From Desulfosarcina cetonica JCM 12296 (lineage in GTDB: Bacteria; Desulfobacterota; Desulfobacteria; Desulfobacterales; Desulfosarcinaceae): a DNA stretch of 60,902 nt. The DNA lies in NCBI RefSeq assembly GCF_001311845.1, contig NZ_BBCC01000018.1, positions 1 through 60,902 on the forward strand, written 5' to 3'. Positions within the stretch are counted from its first letter, which is position 1. Every line of letters starts with the position of its first letter. Below, piece after piece: positions 1 through 9,451 of the stretch. The notes beneath the pieces are model-generated. The model was not told the origin of the DNA. It was given only the letters and a program-made list of their open reading frames with translations, and did not search any database. The position numbers were made by a program, and so were the translations under genes.

Positions 1-117
1 ATGCGGGAAAATCCGGAGATCGGCAAAGGCGCCAACGTGGTGAACGGCAAGATCACCTACAAGGCCGTGGCCGAGGCCTTTGGGCTGGATTACACCGCTA
101 TCGACGCGATGATATAG
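1..117 (+). CDS. ald: Alanine dehydrogenase, C-terminal end (partial)
   Basis: The reading frame is open from base 1 and ends at TAG 115-117, giving 38 residues of a gene that begins left of the window. The fragment contains KGANVVNGKITYKAVAEAFG, which resembles the extreme C-terminus of alanine dehydrogenases (NAD-dependent interconversion of alanine with pyruvate and ammonia), where a KG.N...GK.TY.AVAEA pattern precedes the last residues. Only the tail is visible, so no catalytic residues can be checked and the internal ATG at base 1 should not be taken as a start. The following 106 bp to the TIR gene hold no clear terminator. Confidence 0.65.
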   Translation: MRENPEIGKGANVVNGKITYKAVAEAFGLDYTAIDAMI

Positions 118-223
118 TAGTCAAGATAAAGAGTTGGCCGCCCCCGTTGCATCCGCTTTGGCGGTCAACCCAGCGGCATGGCCCCACGGGATCTCGTGTC
201 ACGTTTTTATCGGAGCTGAATTC

Positions 224-1548
224 ATGACCGAGCCGAAACCACCCAAAATTTTCATCAGCCACAGTGCCAAAAGTAAGGCGCACGAAAGCCGGCTGATGCA
301 ATTTGCCGAGCAACTCTCTAACAGCGGACTCGACCCGTGGGTTGACCGCCAGCGGATCGGGGTCGGTGATGCCTGGAATCCGGCGATTACCAAGGCATTG
401 CAGGATTGCCACGGCGCTGTGGTGCTTTTTTCCCAGGAGGCACTTCAAAGTGACTTCGTCAAGTATGAAGTCAGCTGTCTGGCTTACCGTAAGCGAACCC
501 AATCCGGATTTGCCCTGTTCCCGCTGATCCTCGATGAAACGCCCATTCAAACCATCCTGGACGGGTTTTTCGGTGCCATCCAATTCGGGGATTACCAGAT
601 CGGTACCATTGATGAAAAAGAGCAGGAGGTTATTGGCAAGCTAAGAGCACTCGACCTAAAATCCTGCCGACCGGTCAGTGCTATCGAAGGCGCCTTGCTG
701 GAAATTTTTCGGCGCATGGCGCCGGAAGCCATTCGCGAGGCAGCCGTGAATCTCGGTTGGGCGACATGGCCCCATGTAACCCTTGCGGATGCCGAATCAC
801 TCCACTTCGTCCGCAGACTACTGGCCGCGTCAATCCCCGACCAGATCAAAGCGCTTCGCTTCATCAAGAAATCCATTCCGCCAGATTGTTCCGCATTCAA
901 GGTGTTTTCAATGATCTCCCCTTCTGGGTGGATGAGGATGCGGCTCGCATGCTTGCATCGGTCTCCTTTCGCGAACCCTCCAGGCGCGCTGCGGTGATCA
1001 ACGCAATCCACGGGAATTTTACCTGTGACATGTTTTTAAGACGAGCCCGTCCAATGCAGGATCCGGATTTACTCGACCTTCAGGACGCCGCATCTTCCGA
1101 TCCGGCACCATTGCCGTCGCTTGCCGTGGGCGCACGCAGTGCCGCAGGCCGTCAGGCGGGTGCCGACCTCGTCGAACAGCTGCGCCGGGCGCTGTGCCAG
1201 AAATACGAGGTATCACTTCAAGCCAGTGCCGAGGATATCGACAAGGCGATCGACCGGGAGATGGCCTTTGATGAAACCAACATGGATTTCAGACCGGTGG
1301 AAGCCGTGCAACTTTCTGAATTCGATCTGCCTCTCTTAAAGTCGCTGCTCAACAGCTTCAAAAGGATCACCTTTGTTGCCATGACAGGTGAGACCATCCC
1401 CGAAATTCCGGCCGATCTGGCCGATCGGGTTCAGGTGATCGAGCCGAAACTGCAGCACGATGAAACCCAAACCCGGCACAACGAGCAGGTGGCGTTTCAG
1501 TGCTGCGATCCTGCGCGACTGAAGCGGTTGGGGATTCGCACTGAATAA
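224..1548 (+). CDS. TIR-domain protein, first gene of conflict operon (frameshifted in this sequence)
   Basis: The N-terminus is a TIR domain, residues about 7-110, with the opening strand PKIFISHS, the DPWVDRQRIGVGDAW segment and Glu82 in SDFVKYEV at the position of the catalytic glutamate of NAD-cleaving TIR domains. I choose ATG 224 because the TIR strand starts directly after it. The frame breaks at the T-run 905-908. The continuation (FNDLPFWVDEDAARML) is in the next frame and runs to TAA 1548, about 441 residues in total. One missing T restores the protein, so this is probably a sequence error. The roughly 300-residue C-terminal part is not recognised. The MoxR ATPase gene starts 14 bp downstream, so the TIR protein is probably an effector controlled by that module. 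NADase activity is inferred. Confidence 0.75.
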
Positions 1549-1562
1549 AGGAGACCCTTCCA

Positions 1563-2584
1563 ATGCAAAAGAAAAAGGAGCTGTTCCGGCCGGAGGATTA
1601 CAAAAAGGACCTACCCCCCGAATCCACGGTCGACTTCGGCGAGCGGGGCAAAGGACAAATCTATGTCTGGGACGAAAAAACCGTTTTCGCGGTCCAGGTG
1701 GCCCAGATTACCGAACGTCCCCTTTTGCTACGGGGTCCGGCCGGCTCAGGCAAATCTTCGTTGGCCCCATTCGTGGCCATCACCCTGGATCACGCGTTTT
1801 ATCCGTTTACCGTGACAGCGCGGACACAGGCGCGTGACATGTTGTGGGGTTTCGATGCCCTGGGACGGCTGAACGACGCCAATGTCAGCCGCGTGGACGA
1901 GGACGCACAAAAGCGGGTGACCGATTGCCGCAACTATCTGACACCAGGCCCGCTGTGGTGGGCTTTCGATCCGCAGAACGCCAGCCGGCGCGGAACCACC
2001 GGTGCCGAGACGTCGCCGGTACCGCCGGCCAAAGACCCGGCCGGTCAGAAGCAATCCAAAGGCGCGGTGGTGCTCATCGACGAGATCGACAAGGCCGACC
2101 CCGACGTGCCCAACAACTTGCTGGAAGTCCTGGGATCGCACCGCTTCACGGTACACGAGACCGGCGATGTCATCCGAGACCGCCGTTCGCCCTTGGTCAT
2201 CATCACCACGAACGAGGAACGGGAATTGCCCGGGGCGTTTCTGCGACGTTGCGTGGTCCTGCATCTGACGGAAAAGACTGCGACCAGCTGGTCACCATCG
2301 CTGAAAAGCATTATGGCGGTGAGCGCAGCGGGCTCTATGAGGCCGTGGCCCAGACGCTGGTGCAACTGCGCCACGAGGCAGAGGGCCAGGGGCATCGCCC
2401 GCCCAGCACGGCAGAATTTCTGGACGCCATCCGTGCCTGTATCGATCTCGACATCCAGGTGCGGCGGCCGGGGGCGGGCGAAGAAAACGCGGACGCCGAA
2501 TCCGCACCGGCATGGAAGTATTGGGACGATCTGGTCGAAATGACCCTGACCAAAAGACCTGCCCCAAAACAGCAAACCCGCTGA
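1563..2584 (+). CDS. MoxR-family AAA+ ATPase (frameshifted in this sequence)
   Basis: The Walker A motif GPAGSGKS is at residues 58-65, Walker B with VVLIDEIDK near 169-177, and a sensor/arginine-finger segment TTNEERELPGAFLRRC follows. This layout is that of MoxR AAA+ ATPases, which act as chaperone-like NTPase switches, often beside vWA or effector genes. The frame is lost near 2273-2276: the expected EKDCDQLVTIAEKH continues in another frame to TGA 2582-2584, so one G seems missing, and the restored protein has about 340 residues. It lies 14 bp after the TIR gene and 40 bp before the SAV_2336-like gene, in one operon. In this setting it is the likely NTP-driven sensor or regulator of the TIR effectors, an inference from gene order. 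Confidence 0.85.
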
Positions 2585-2624
2585 CATATTTTGGGTGTTT
2601 CACGCGCGTCCATGAAAGGCAACC

Positions 2625-3662
2625 ATGCCCAATTCAGGAAATAGCGATCATCTCCGGACCGGCTATGGGGATATATGGCTCGGCGATCTTCTCGCTTCAC
2701 TTGCGCACACCACGGTCGGGACCGACAGCGATCGTTGCCGGTGGGCGGTCGAATTGCTGACGTTTACCGATCGTATCCAGGCCGAAGCGGCGACGGACGA
2801 AGCAGAAGCGGATGAACAGCGGTTGTCGCCCATGGACGACGGCGTTGTGAAGCCTGCAGATCGGCGGACGATCAGCGTCCCCGGACCCGAGGACCATCTG
2901 CCAGCGGACACAACGATCCCCTACGCAGTGGTCGAAACCCGTCCGGCAACGGATCCGCATGGGGAGCCCGCATGGCTGGAAGCTGCGCCGGCCCTTCCCG
3001 ATGCGACCGAAGATCAGGTCATGGTTCGTCCACCACTGGCACCGCTTTGGCACCCGCGGACCGCCAGGGCGTTGATCAGTACCGCCATGGCCACACCGCA
3101 GGGGGAAGGGGCCGTGGATATCCAGAAAATTCTCGATCAGGTAGCCCGTCTGCGACCGCTGGCCACATTACCCCATCTGACCCTATCGACCTTAAGGTTC
3201 GGGGTACAATTGTTGGTCGATCGGGGGGCGGGAACCTGGCCGTTTTACAGAGACCAGGAATTGCTGCGCCGCCAGATCGAAATGGTAGTGGGACGCGACC
3301 GGGTGGAAACCCTCTTTTTCGCCGACCTGCCGCTGCATGGGATCGGGCCGGGAAGCCGCCGGACCTGGCGGCGGCGTTACACACCGCCGGCCACCGGCAC
3401 GCCGGTTGTCTTGTTGACCGATTTGGGTATCGCCGGGCGGCGTGCTTTGGGTGTCGGTGCTTCTGCAGAGACCTGGTCCGTGTTCGCCGACCGGGTCCGC
3501 GACGCCGGTTGTCCGCTGCTCGCATTGGTGCCCTATGGACCGACTCGCTGGCCGGCAAGCTTGGAAAAATGCATGACCATCTTGTCGTGGGACCGCAGTA
3601 CCACCGTCTCCACCATCCGCAAAACCGTCGGCTACGGCCTTGTCGCCAGGAGGGTATCGTGA
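2625..3662 (+). CDS. SAV_2336-like protein of conflict operon
   Basis: The 345-residue protein has a low-complexity, acidic N-terminal third and a C-terminal domain starting about residue 160. That domain shows the pattern LLVDRGAGTWPFYRDQELL, then VETLFFADLPLHGIG, PVVLLTDLGIAG and LLALVPYGPTRWP. This matches what I know of the SAV_2336-related family found beside MoxR ATPases and formylglycine-type or TIR proteins. The biochemical role of the family is unknown. The start at ATG 2625 follows a weak purine-rich stretch. The stop TGA 3660-3662 overlaps the GTG start of the next gene, so translation of the two is coupled. In related loci this domain and the N-terminal domain of the next protein are often one polypeptide, so the two proteins probably act as a pair. 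Confidence 0.65.
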   Translation: MPNSGNSDHLRTGYGDIWLGDLLASLAHTTVGTDSDRCRWAVELLTFTDRIQAEAATDEAEADEQRLSPMDDGVVKPADRRTISVPGPEDHLPADTTIPYAVVETRPATDPHGEPAWLEAAPALPDATEDQVMVRPPLAPLWHPRTARALISTAMATPQGEGAVDIQKILDQVARLRPLATLPHLTLSTLRFGVQLLVDRGAGTWPFYRDQELLRRQIEMVVGRDRVETLFFADLPLHGIGPGSRRTWRRRYTPPATGTPVVLLTDLGIAGRRALGVGASAETWSVFADRVRDAGCPLLALVPYGPTRWPASLEKCMTILSWDRSTTVSTIRKTVGYGLVARRVS

Positions 3663-6600
3663 AGCGGCAAACCGCCTGCGAACTGATCGAAGCCGAACGG
3701 GAACTTTGTCCCGCGGTGGTTGTCCTCGCCCGTCACCTCTCCATCGCCGTTCGAATCGAAACCGAACTGATCCGGGCGATGCGATTGCGCGTGATGCCGG
3801 GGGAGGAGGCCGGCGTGGAGTCCGACCTTTTTTTCAGCAGCCTTGTACAGACGCGCGATGTCAGTGCCATCACGCTGATACCCGAGGTCCGTAGCTGCTT
3901 GCACGATGAGCTGTCCCACCGGCAGGCGGAACTGGACCTGGCTCACCATGTGATTGCGGCGGCGCATCGGGATATGGATGCCGTCATTTCCCTGGAAGAA
4001 GCGGTGGTGTACTACAGCCTGCGCGGCGACTGGGAGGCATACCGCAACATGCAGATCGAACTGGGGACGCTGTTTCAGGCGTTGACGCAGGATTCGGTCG
4101 ATTCGGATCTGGTCCGCTGGACAGCCGGGGCGTTTCTCCGGTTGACCGATCGCGCCCGCCAGTCCAGGGCCGGACAAACGTTGATGCGGACACTGGACCA
4201 CCACATCGATCTGCTGCGCGGTGGAACGCCATCTTCCGATCTGCCTGGGGTAGGGGGCCTTCCGTCGGCAGTGACCATCGGTTTCCGGACCGGGCCGAAA
4301 GGAATCGAACTCAGCTTCCCACCGGCGACGGGTTGGCTTGCCCTGGAGATGCCCGGACCGCTTCCATTGAGCATCGACGTGGGATGGCCGGTGCCGGGCG
4401 GCTGGCAGACCACCTTGGTCGAGGTCCGTGATCAACATCCTGCGGTGGAGATACCGGATGCGCCAGTGGGCCTGGTGCGGCTGCGTGGCACCAACGGCGA
4501 TGAAATCAAACTCAGGGTCGACGGCCCCTTCGACCGGCTGCGGCCCCGGCTGTTGGGACTCAACCACGATCCGGCCGCTGCTCCCGGCGACATGATCGAG
4601 GCTCAACTGACGGACCTTGCCTGGCAGGCGCGCTGGGAGTCGTTATGGGTTGGATCGCGTCCCCTGGTCTGGGTGGCCTATGCTGCGGCCACAGGTTCCG
4701 AAGGAAAGGTTGTCGACGCCCTCTGGCATGACCTGCGGGAGGCGGGTTTCAATCCCTGGATCGACCGGCACTCACTCAGATCCGGAGATGACTGGTCGGC
4801 CGAACTGATACGGGTGATTGACGGATGTCATGCCGTGGTGGTCGTGTTGTCGGACGCATCGATGCAGAGCAAATGGTTTCCTGTCGAATTGAACCGTATC
4901 GCTCAGCGGAAACAAACCGACGCGTCGTTGCCGGTCCATGTGCTGTTGGCGCCCGGCGTCGATCCGCAGTCAGCGCAAAGCATGCTGACGGGCGAATTGG
5001 CGTGGTTGGCAGACATCCACTGGGCTGAAAATCCTGCGGACATTATCAGTGCACTAGGTAGCGCGTGGTTCGGGGATCGCACCGACGGGACCGCTGCCGC
5101 CGGTTTGCTCGTCTTCAATGACATTAAAAGCCTGCTGCAGTACCGAAAAGCCTTGGATCGGCTTGAGTGGAGCGATCAACGCCTCATGCCGGAACTTGAT
5201 GTGCTGGTCGGTGCCGGCTGCCCGATCATGGCGCGGGTGGGTGATCAAATTCGACGGCTGGCCTACACGCAAGGGCCGATTACGAAATCGGATGCCAGCG
5301 ACCCGGCGGTCGGGCGGTTTCACCAACTGGTCGATGCGCTCGATCGCCTTGTCGACAGCGCTACCGGAGAGATGGCCGAGGTCGCTGATTCCCGGCGGAT
5401 TTTTCGGGAAGGGTTGCTCGACGGCGAGCGGCGAGCGGTATCGGTGTGGCTGTCCCGGTTGGCCGATGCAAAGCGGGCTCGCACGCCCAGCGATCCGCCC
5501 CACGCCATGGTCATGATCCAATGGGACGCATGGTTTCCCAAGGGGGCCGATGCACCGCGGCATTTCGACACCTATCGGTCCCGCCAGGAGCGGTTGGCCC
5601 GGCTCGTGGGCAATGGCGGGACGCTGTGGGTCGTCACCAGCCGCACGGATGCCGACGGGAACCGCCGCTATCAGTTGGCCTACCGTCTCGAAGCCGTCGA
5701 AATTGTCAGCCGCCCGATGCCTGTGGAAACGAAGGCGTCCATTGCCCGTGACTATGTCGTCCGCGCACCGACGGCACAAGACGTGCTGCAATTCCCCCTG
5801 CACGATGCCACGCAAACCCTGCTACAACTCACCTTCACCACCGGACGCCCCATGGAAGCGCCGGGGGATATCGGTCGACGTCTGCAAAGTATTCCCCAAT
5901 TGAGTGCTGCCGACGTGGATCGGCTCAACGCTTTCACGGCCCAGTTCACGGAAGCGGCGAGTGATGGCGCCATTCGCCTGCGCTGCCGTTTTCGCGGCGA
6001 TTCGCCGGAAGGCCACCGCGGAACGGTCCGTTCCATCGTTCTCGGGGCAGATGGAAAAATGGCGCTGACGGCGGGCAATTCGCATCCGGATCAATGTGTC
6101 AAATACTGGGATCTCGATCGCGGGGTGCTGGTGCAAACCTTCGAGGGGCAGGCCCTCCCGGGTGGACGCACACCCATCGCCTTCTCGCCCGATGACCAAC
6201 TGGCCGTTGTCGGCTACGAGGGATTGCTGCGCGTTCTGGACCTCGGCCGCGGCAAGATGGTACATGAGATTCGCGCTACCGAAGAGGAAATCACCGCGGT
6301 GGCATTCTTCGATGATACCGGCGTACTGGTGGGTACGGTAGAGGGGCATCTGCTGGCCGTTGATCTGAAATCGGGCCAGATCTACTGGGACGGGCAGACA
6401 GCTGTTGCAGAGGGTGCGGTGCAGCGTATTACCCTCGACGAGGGAGAGGCCCTGATCCTGGGCGCTTCGGGGGTGGCAAATGTCTTCGTCGGCGGATCAC
6501 CAAGCGAAATCCGAATCTCCTGGCGTCTTGACGCCACCATCGGTGAACCCGCACTGTTCATGCAGCGCACGCCCTTGACCTTAGATCGCAAGCACAGCAT

Positions 6601-6934
6601 CGCCATGTTCGGAAATCCGCTGCAATTTCTCAACCTGCGGGAAAACACGATTCAGCAGACGTTGGAGACGGAATGGCCGGTGGCCGAGGCGGTCAACGGA
6701 CGCGTGCTGACCACAGACGGTGAGTCCGCTTTCCGGGTGTTCGACGCCCCTTACACCCAGCCACTGGACGAGGTGCGCATCGCACCCGAACGGGCAGCGT
6801 GCGCCGCACTTTCAGCCGATGGTCGATGCCTGGTGATCGCCGATTACGAGCACAACCTGCACGTGTACGATCTGCCGCCATTGCCGCCGACACGAGAATC
6901 CTGGAGACCGAAAACCCGCAGTTCGATCAAATGA
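3659..6934 (+). CDS. Large TIR-WD40 protein of conflict operon
   Basis: GTG 3659 is chosen because AGGAGGG lies just upstream and it overlaps the previous stop (GTGA), giving 1091 residues. Residues 1-220 form a helical domain (TELIRAMRLRVMPGEE) of the kind that accompanies SAV_2336-like proteins. A TIR domain spans about 333-470, with NPWIDRHSLRSGDDW and Glu410 in SKWFPVEL as putative catalytic residue. Residues 480-780 are unassigned. From about 785 a WD40-type repeat region (GHRGTVRSIVLGADG, VKYWDLDRG, PIAFSPDDQLAVV, LRVLDLGRG) could sense a ligand or protein. No membrane segment or signal peptide is seen, so it should be cytoplasmic. The end is uncertain: one base of shift near 6885 would replace the last dozen residues with an acidic tail ending at TGA 6967-6969. 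Confidence 0.75.
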   Translation: MKRQTACELIEAERELCPAVVVLARHLSIAVRIETELIRAMRLRVMPGEEAGVESDLFFSSLVQTRDVSAITLIPEVRSCLHDELSHRQAELDLAHHVIAAAHRDMDAVISLEEAVVYYSLRGDWEAYRNMQIELGTLFQALTQDSVDSDLVRWTAGAFLRLTDRARQSRAGQTLMRTLDHHIDLLRGGTPSSDLPGVGGLPSAVTIGFRTGPKGIELSFPPATGWLALEMPGPLPLSIDVGWPVPGGWQTTLVEVRDQHPAVEIPDAPVGLVRLRGTNGDEIKLRVDGPFDRLRPRLLGLNHDPAAAPGDMIEAQLTDLAWQARWESLWVGSRPLVWVAYAAATGSEGKVVDALWHDLREAGFNPWIDRHSLRSGDDWSAELIRVIDGCHAVVVVLSDASMQSKWFPVELNRIAQRKQTDASLPVHVLLAPGVDPQSAQSMLTGELAWLADIHWAENPADIISALGSAWFGDRTDGTAAAGLLVFNDIKSLLQYRKALDRLEWSDQRLMPELDVLVGAGCPIMARVGDQIRRLAYTQGPITKSDASDPAVGRFHQLVDALDRLVDSATGEMAEVADSRRIFREGLLDGERRAVSVWLSRLADAKRARTPSDPPHAMVMIQWDAWFPKGADAPRHFDTYRSRQERLARLVGNGGTLWVVTSRTDADGNRRYQLAYRLEAVEIVSRPMPVETKASIARDYVVRAPTAQDVLQFPLHDATQTLLQLTFTTGRPMEAPGDIGRRLQSIPQLSAADVDRLNAFTAQFTEAASDGAIRLRCRFRGDSPEGHRGTVRSIVLGADGKMALTAGNSHPDQCVKYWDLDRGVLVQTFEGQALPGGRTPIAFSPDDQLAVVGYEGLLRVLDLGRGKMVHEIRATEEEITAVAFFDDTGVLVGTVEGHLLAVDLKSGQIYWDGQTAVAEGAVQRITLDEGEALILGASGVANVFVGGSPSEIRISWRLDATIGEPALFMQRTPLTLDRKHSIAMFGNPLQFLNLRENTIQQTLETEWPVAEAVNGRVLTTDGESAFRVFDAPYTQPLDEVRIAPERAACAALSADGRCLVIADYEHNLHVYDLPPLPPTRESWRPKTRSSIK

Positions 6935-7053
6935 TGGCCGCCATCGCTGAATTCGAAGAAGCCGTTTGAATCCTTATTCTCCGCTAAGAGCAGACTTTTA
7001 AAAAGTTGAGAAGTTTAAGGCGTTCCGCTATCCCGCGCGCTATCTCGCGACCA

Positions 7054-7892
7054 TCATCGCGGCATGAGTTCTGCCGCCAGCCCATCGATGATTGAAGTAA
7101 TGCGGTCCTGGGCATTCTCCAGTGCGGCCGCCGACGCGAATCCCGAATCGAGCTCGGCCAGGATCGTTTCAACAGGCGAGGCGGGGATGGCATCATTTTC
7201 CCGCCACACCCCCGGCCGCGGATAGCGCCCATCCTCGAAGAAGTAGTTGCCCGGCCCCGGTGCGCCCGTGCGTTTATGGGGCCAGTCGGTTTTCAGGGCG
7301 GCGAATTGGTTGAGCCATGTTGCCGCCCGGCTTCCCGCCGTAAACCGGCCCGCCTCGACCGGCCGGCCGAGTCGCTTTTCCACTGCCGTGAAAAATGCCG
7401 CCAAGAGCTTTCGTTCGGTGACGATCAGCCCGTGCAGGTGCCAGTGGTCCATGCTCTGACCCAGGGCGGCCAGCCAACGGGCCGGCAACTGGCGCACGCT
7501 GGGGCAGAAGTACGTGCGGCAGGCCATGCCGCCATAATAACTCAGACCGCGCCAATCCACGCCGCCGTTGCCCACGGCCAGGGGTGCAGCAGGCAGCCCA
7601 CGCGTCGCCCGTCATCGATGATCAGGCCCAGATAAGGACAGTGGTGAAAATCCGGGAAGGGCCGCTCTTGGGGCTCGGATGCCTTCACCTGCGCGGCAAA
7701 CGCATCCAGCCCGGCCACGGTGCGCGGCACCGCTGCAAACCAGCGCGTGCGCCGTTCGAGCATCGCTTCTATTCCTTCGGGGGAAGCGTCGGCCACGTTG
7801 TAGAGACCGCAACACGCCCCGCAGGAGACGTTGGCGCCCACCTGGCACAGGTAGACCGCCGGTTGTTGGGTGTCGATGGGGGAAGTCGTCAT
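7054..7892 (-). CDS. Cys-rich YkgJ-like metal-cluster protein (frameshifted in this sequence)
   Basis: The N-terminal half carries the cysteine pattern of YkgJ-type (CxxCxxCC) proteins: SCGACCGLYNV, then CPYLGLIIDDGRRVGCLLHP and MACRTYFCPS, enough ligands for a zinc or Fe-S site. The frame breaks at the G-run 7581-7584: the expected HPLAVGNGGVDW is restored by one extra base, and the protein then continues to the stop at 7054, about 279 residues. It lies 14 bp after the radical SAM gene and is the last gene of the lipid operon. Its exact role is unknown. It could be an iron-sulfur partner or maturation protein for the operon's enzymes. Confidence 0.6.
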
Positions 7893-7906
7893 GGGGTGCT
7901 AACTTC

Positions 7907-9393
7907 TCAGTTCTCCAGATCGGGAAAATGGTTCATGCGGGCCAGCCGCTCCAACTCGCATTCATAGCGGCCGTGCCAGCCCTGTTTCTTGAGGACATGG
8001 TCGTAGTAGAGCTTCAGAAAGGGCTTAAAGGCATAGATCCAGATGGATGTCCAGCCTTGCCCTGGCTGCGCACGCGCTTTGAGGGGGTCCACCACCCGAG
8101 CACCTTTTGGCGGTGATACCAGAACAGGTATTGGAGCCGAGCCGGCGAGAGGTGTCGGGTGCGTACGTTGGCCCACAGGCCGCTGTAGCGGCTGAGGTTG
8201 TTGGGGTTGGTGACCAGCCCCTGATTGATGAGCTGCCGGCGCATTTCGGTTTTGGGGTAGGGGGTGAGAATCTGGCAGTAAGCCGCGTCGGCGTCAATGG
8301 TGTTGAGAAATTGATAATTGTTGACGATGGCGGCCTCGTCATCATCGGGGAATCCGAAGATCAGTCCGCCGATTACCATGATCCCATGGCGATGGCAGAT
8401 TTCCACGGCTTCCTGGGAGGCGGTGACAATGTCGCCCTTGCGTGCCGCGGCCAGGTTCTTGGGGGAGACATTCTCGATGCCCAGGAAGACCGAGCGGAAA
8501 CCCGCCCGGGCCATCTTCTCGACCATCGCTTCGTTGCGTGAAATCGAAATGCAATCGGCTTGCACCACCAGATTGAGCTTGTGGTAGCGGCGGGCGATGA
8601 TGGCGTCGCACAAAGTCATGACCCGCTGGGGGTCAAGGACCATGTTGTCGTCCACGATGAAGACCCAGCGAACCTTTTTCCGGTAATAGATGTCGTCCAG
8701 GTCGGCCAGTACGCGCTCGATGGGATAGGTGCGAAAGGTTCGCCCGTACATGTGTTTCATGCTGCAGAAGGTGCAGGCGCGGGTGCAACCGCGGGAGGTC
8801 TCGATCAGCTCGATTTTGGAATTGAGAATGTGGTATCCCCAGGTGAGCCGCCGCTTATCCCGGATGGGCAGTTTGAGGGTGGAAAGGTCCAGCGGGCCGC
8901 CCCAGGCATTATGCACGAAAGTGCCGTCGACCTTGTAAGAGAGGGAGGGGATCTCCTCCAGGCGGTCCTTGCCGCAAAGGGCGTTGACCAGGCGCCGGCA
9001 AGCCTCCTCGCCTTCGCCGCGGATGAGGAAGTCGATCAGGGCCGCTTCGGGCGAGGCGGCGATCTCCTCGCTCATCAACGTGGCGTGGTAGCCGCCGATG
9101 ACGATTTTTACTTCAGGCAGGATTCTCTTGATCAGGCGCGCCAGCTTCAGGCAGGTGTCATACTGCCAGGCCATGGCCGAGAGGCCCACCAGCTCCGGCC
9201 GGATGCGGGTCAGGGTGCGGGTCAGATAGCGACGGATGTTGCGGCGTTTGCGGATCAGGTCGATCAGGTAGACGTCGTGCTCCGCGTCGATATTGCCGCC
9301 CACGCAGGCGATGCCGTGACCGGGCATGTGGACCGCCATTTCGTGGATGATGATGGGGACGACATCCGGCATGGAGATCAGGACCACTTTCAT
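7907..9393 (-). CDS. B12-binding-type radical SAM protein (frameshifted in this sequence)
   Basis: An N-terminal cobalamin-binding-like Rossmann region (residues about 1-150, with KIVIGGYHATLMSEE) precedes a radical SAM core with the cluster motif CTRACTFC inside IETSRGCTRACTFCSM, followed by FIVDDNMVLDP and VFLGIENVSP. These features place it in the BchE-like class B group, whose members methylate, cyclise or otherwise rearrange unreactive carbon. I see no DxHxxG motif, so B12 may bind base-off without a protein His ligand or not at all. The frame is disturbed between about 8088 and 8101, and the C-terminus then continues to the stop at 7907, about 495 residues. It lies among acyl-chain genes and so probably modifies a lipid; the reaction is not known. 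Confidence 0.8.
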
Positions 9394-9451
9394 GACGAAA
9401 TCCTTCCTGGCTGAGGTTATGGGTTGACGATCCGCTGGGGCATCCGTTGTT

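Noticed and set aside
2972-3658. The open frame of the TIR-WD40 gene extends upstream to 2972.
   Set aside because: This part lies inside the SAV_2336-like gene in another frame and reads as low-complexity Arg/Gly/Ser; GTG 3659 has AGGAGGG upstream and a GTGA overlap.
8560-9414. Long plus-strand frame antiparallel to the radical SAM gene.
   Set aside because: Shadow frame of a GC-rich gene; no motif, and the minus strand has a full radical SAM protein.
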